A DNA stretch of 13,799 bases from positions 1-13,799 of the forward strand of contig URRR01000046.1 in the NCBI GenBank assembly GCA_900550365.1. The letters are read 5' to 3'. The first letter of the stretch is position 1. Every line of letters begins with the position of its first letter. The notes below the pieces were generated by a model. It searched no databases. It was not told the DNA's origin and saw nothing but the letters and a program-made list of their open reading frames with translations. Of the stretch, positions 13,776-13,799 are shown one piece after another. The position numbers and the translations under genes were made by a program. The stretch comes from an uncultured Prevotella sp. (GTDB lineage: Bacteria > Bacteroidota > Bacteroidia > Bacteroidales > Bacteroidaceae).

Positions 13776-13799
13776 ATGAAGACAAAAGAAAGACGTGTG
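13776..13799 (+). CDS. Start of a plus-strand gene, cut by the window end
   Basis: ATG at 13776 opens a frame reading MKTKERRV to the end of the window. It follows an AT-rich stretch (TTAACAATTAAAATAAAA) typical of the region just before Bacteroidetes start codons, and a promoter about 140 bp upstream. Eight residues do not allow a product call. A further fructan gene would be unsurprising but cannot be shown. Confidence 0.5.

Overview
The window looks like a chromosomal segment from a Bacteroidales bacterium, most likely Prevotella or a close relative. The evidence is promoters with the Bacteroidetes -7 box (TAnnTTTG), no Shine-Dalgarno sites, a SusC/SusD polysaccharide utilization locus (PUL), lipoproteins with acidic residues after the lipidated Cys, and a BlaI/M56 pair whose protease is fused to a TonB domain. 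This is inference from the sequence alone; no search was run.

Layout. 1-119: 3' end of a 5S rRNA (end of an rRNA operon) and its terminator. 194-1932, minus strand: a two-gene unit, a membrane histidine kinase followed by a radical SAM activase-like gene that appears damaged (no normal start codon before its Cys motif, and Glu to Lys in the SAM-binding GGE motif). 1933-2126: a divergent regulatory region with two inverted repeats of identical geometry (ACTA-N7-TAGT), one lying inside the promoter of the next gene. 2127-4204, plus strand: a BlaI-family repressor and a BlaR1-like M56 membrane protease that carries a TonB C-terminal domain and a SusC-plug-like tail in place of a penicillin sensor. 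4205-5132: gene-free and packed with repeats: a terminator, a composite hairpin repeat, a 267-bp element with 31-bp terminal inverted repeats around four REP-like hairpins, then the PUL promoter region.

5133-13047, plus strand: a four-gene PUL core of susC, susD, a DUF4960-type surface glycan-binding lipoprotein and a GH32 lipoprotein. The order matches the surface part of the Bacteroides thetaiotaomicron levan locus (BT1763-BT1760). The GH32 enzyme would cut fructan at the cell surface, the two lipoproteins would hold it, and the SusC/D pair would import the oligosaccharides with TonB energy. No regulator, fructokinase or inner-membrane transporter is in the window. A strong terminator ends the operon.

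13134-13799: a second copy of the composite repeat that precedes the PUL, in the same orientation, so the fructan locus sits between direct repeats about 8.9 kb apart. A 28-bp perfect inverted repeat, a promoter, a leader of roughly 130 nt and the first eight codons of another plus-strand gene follow.
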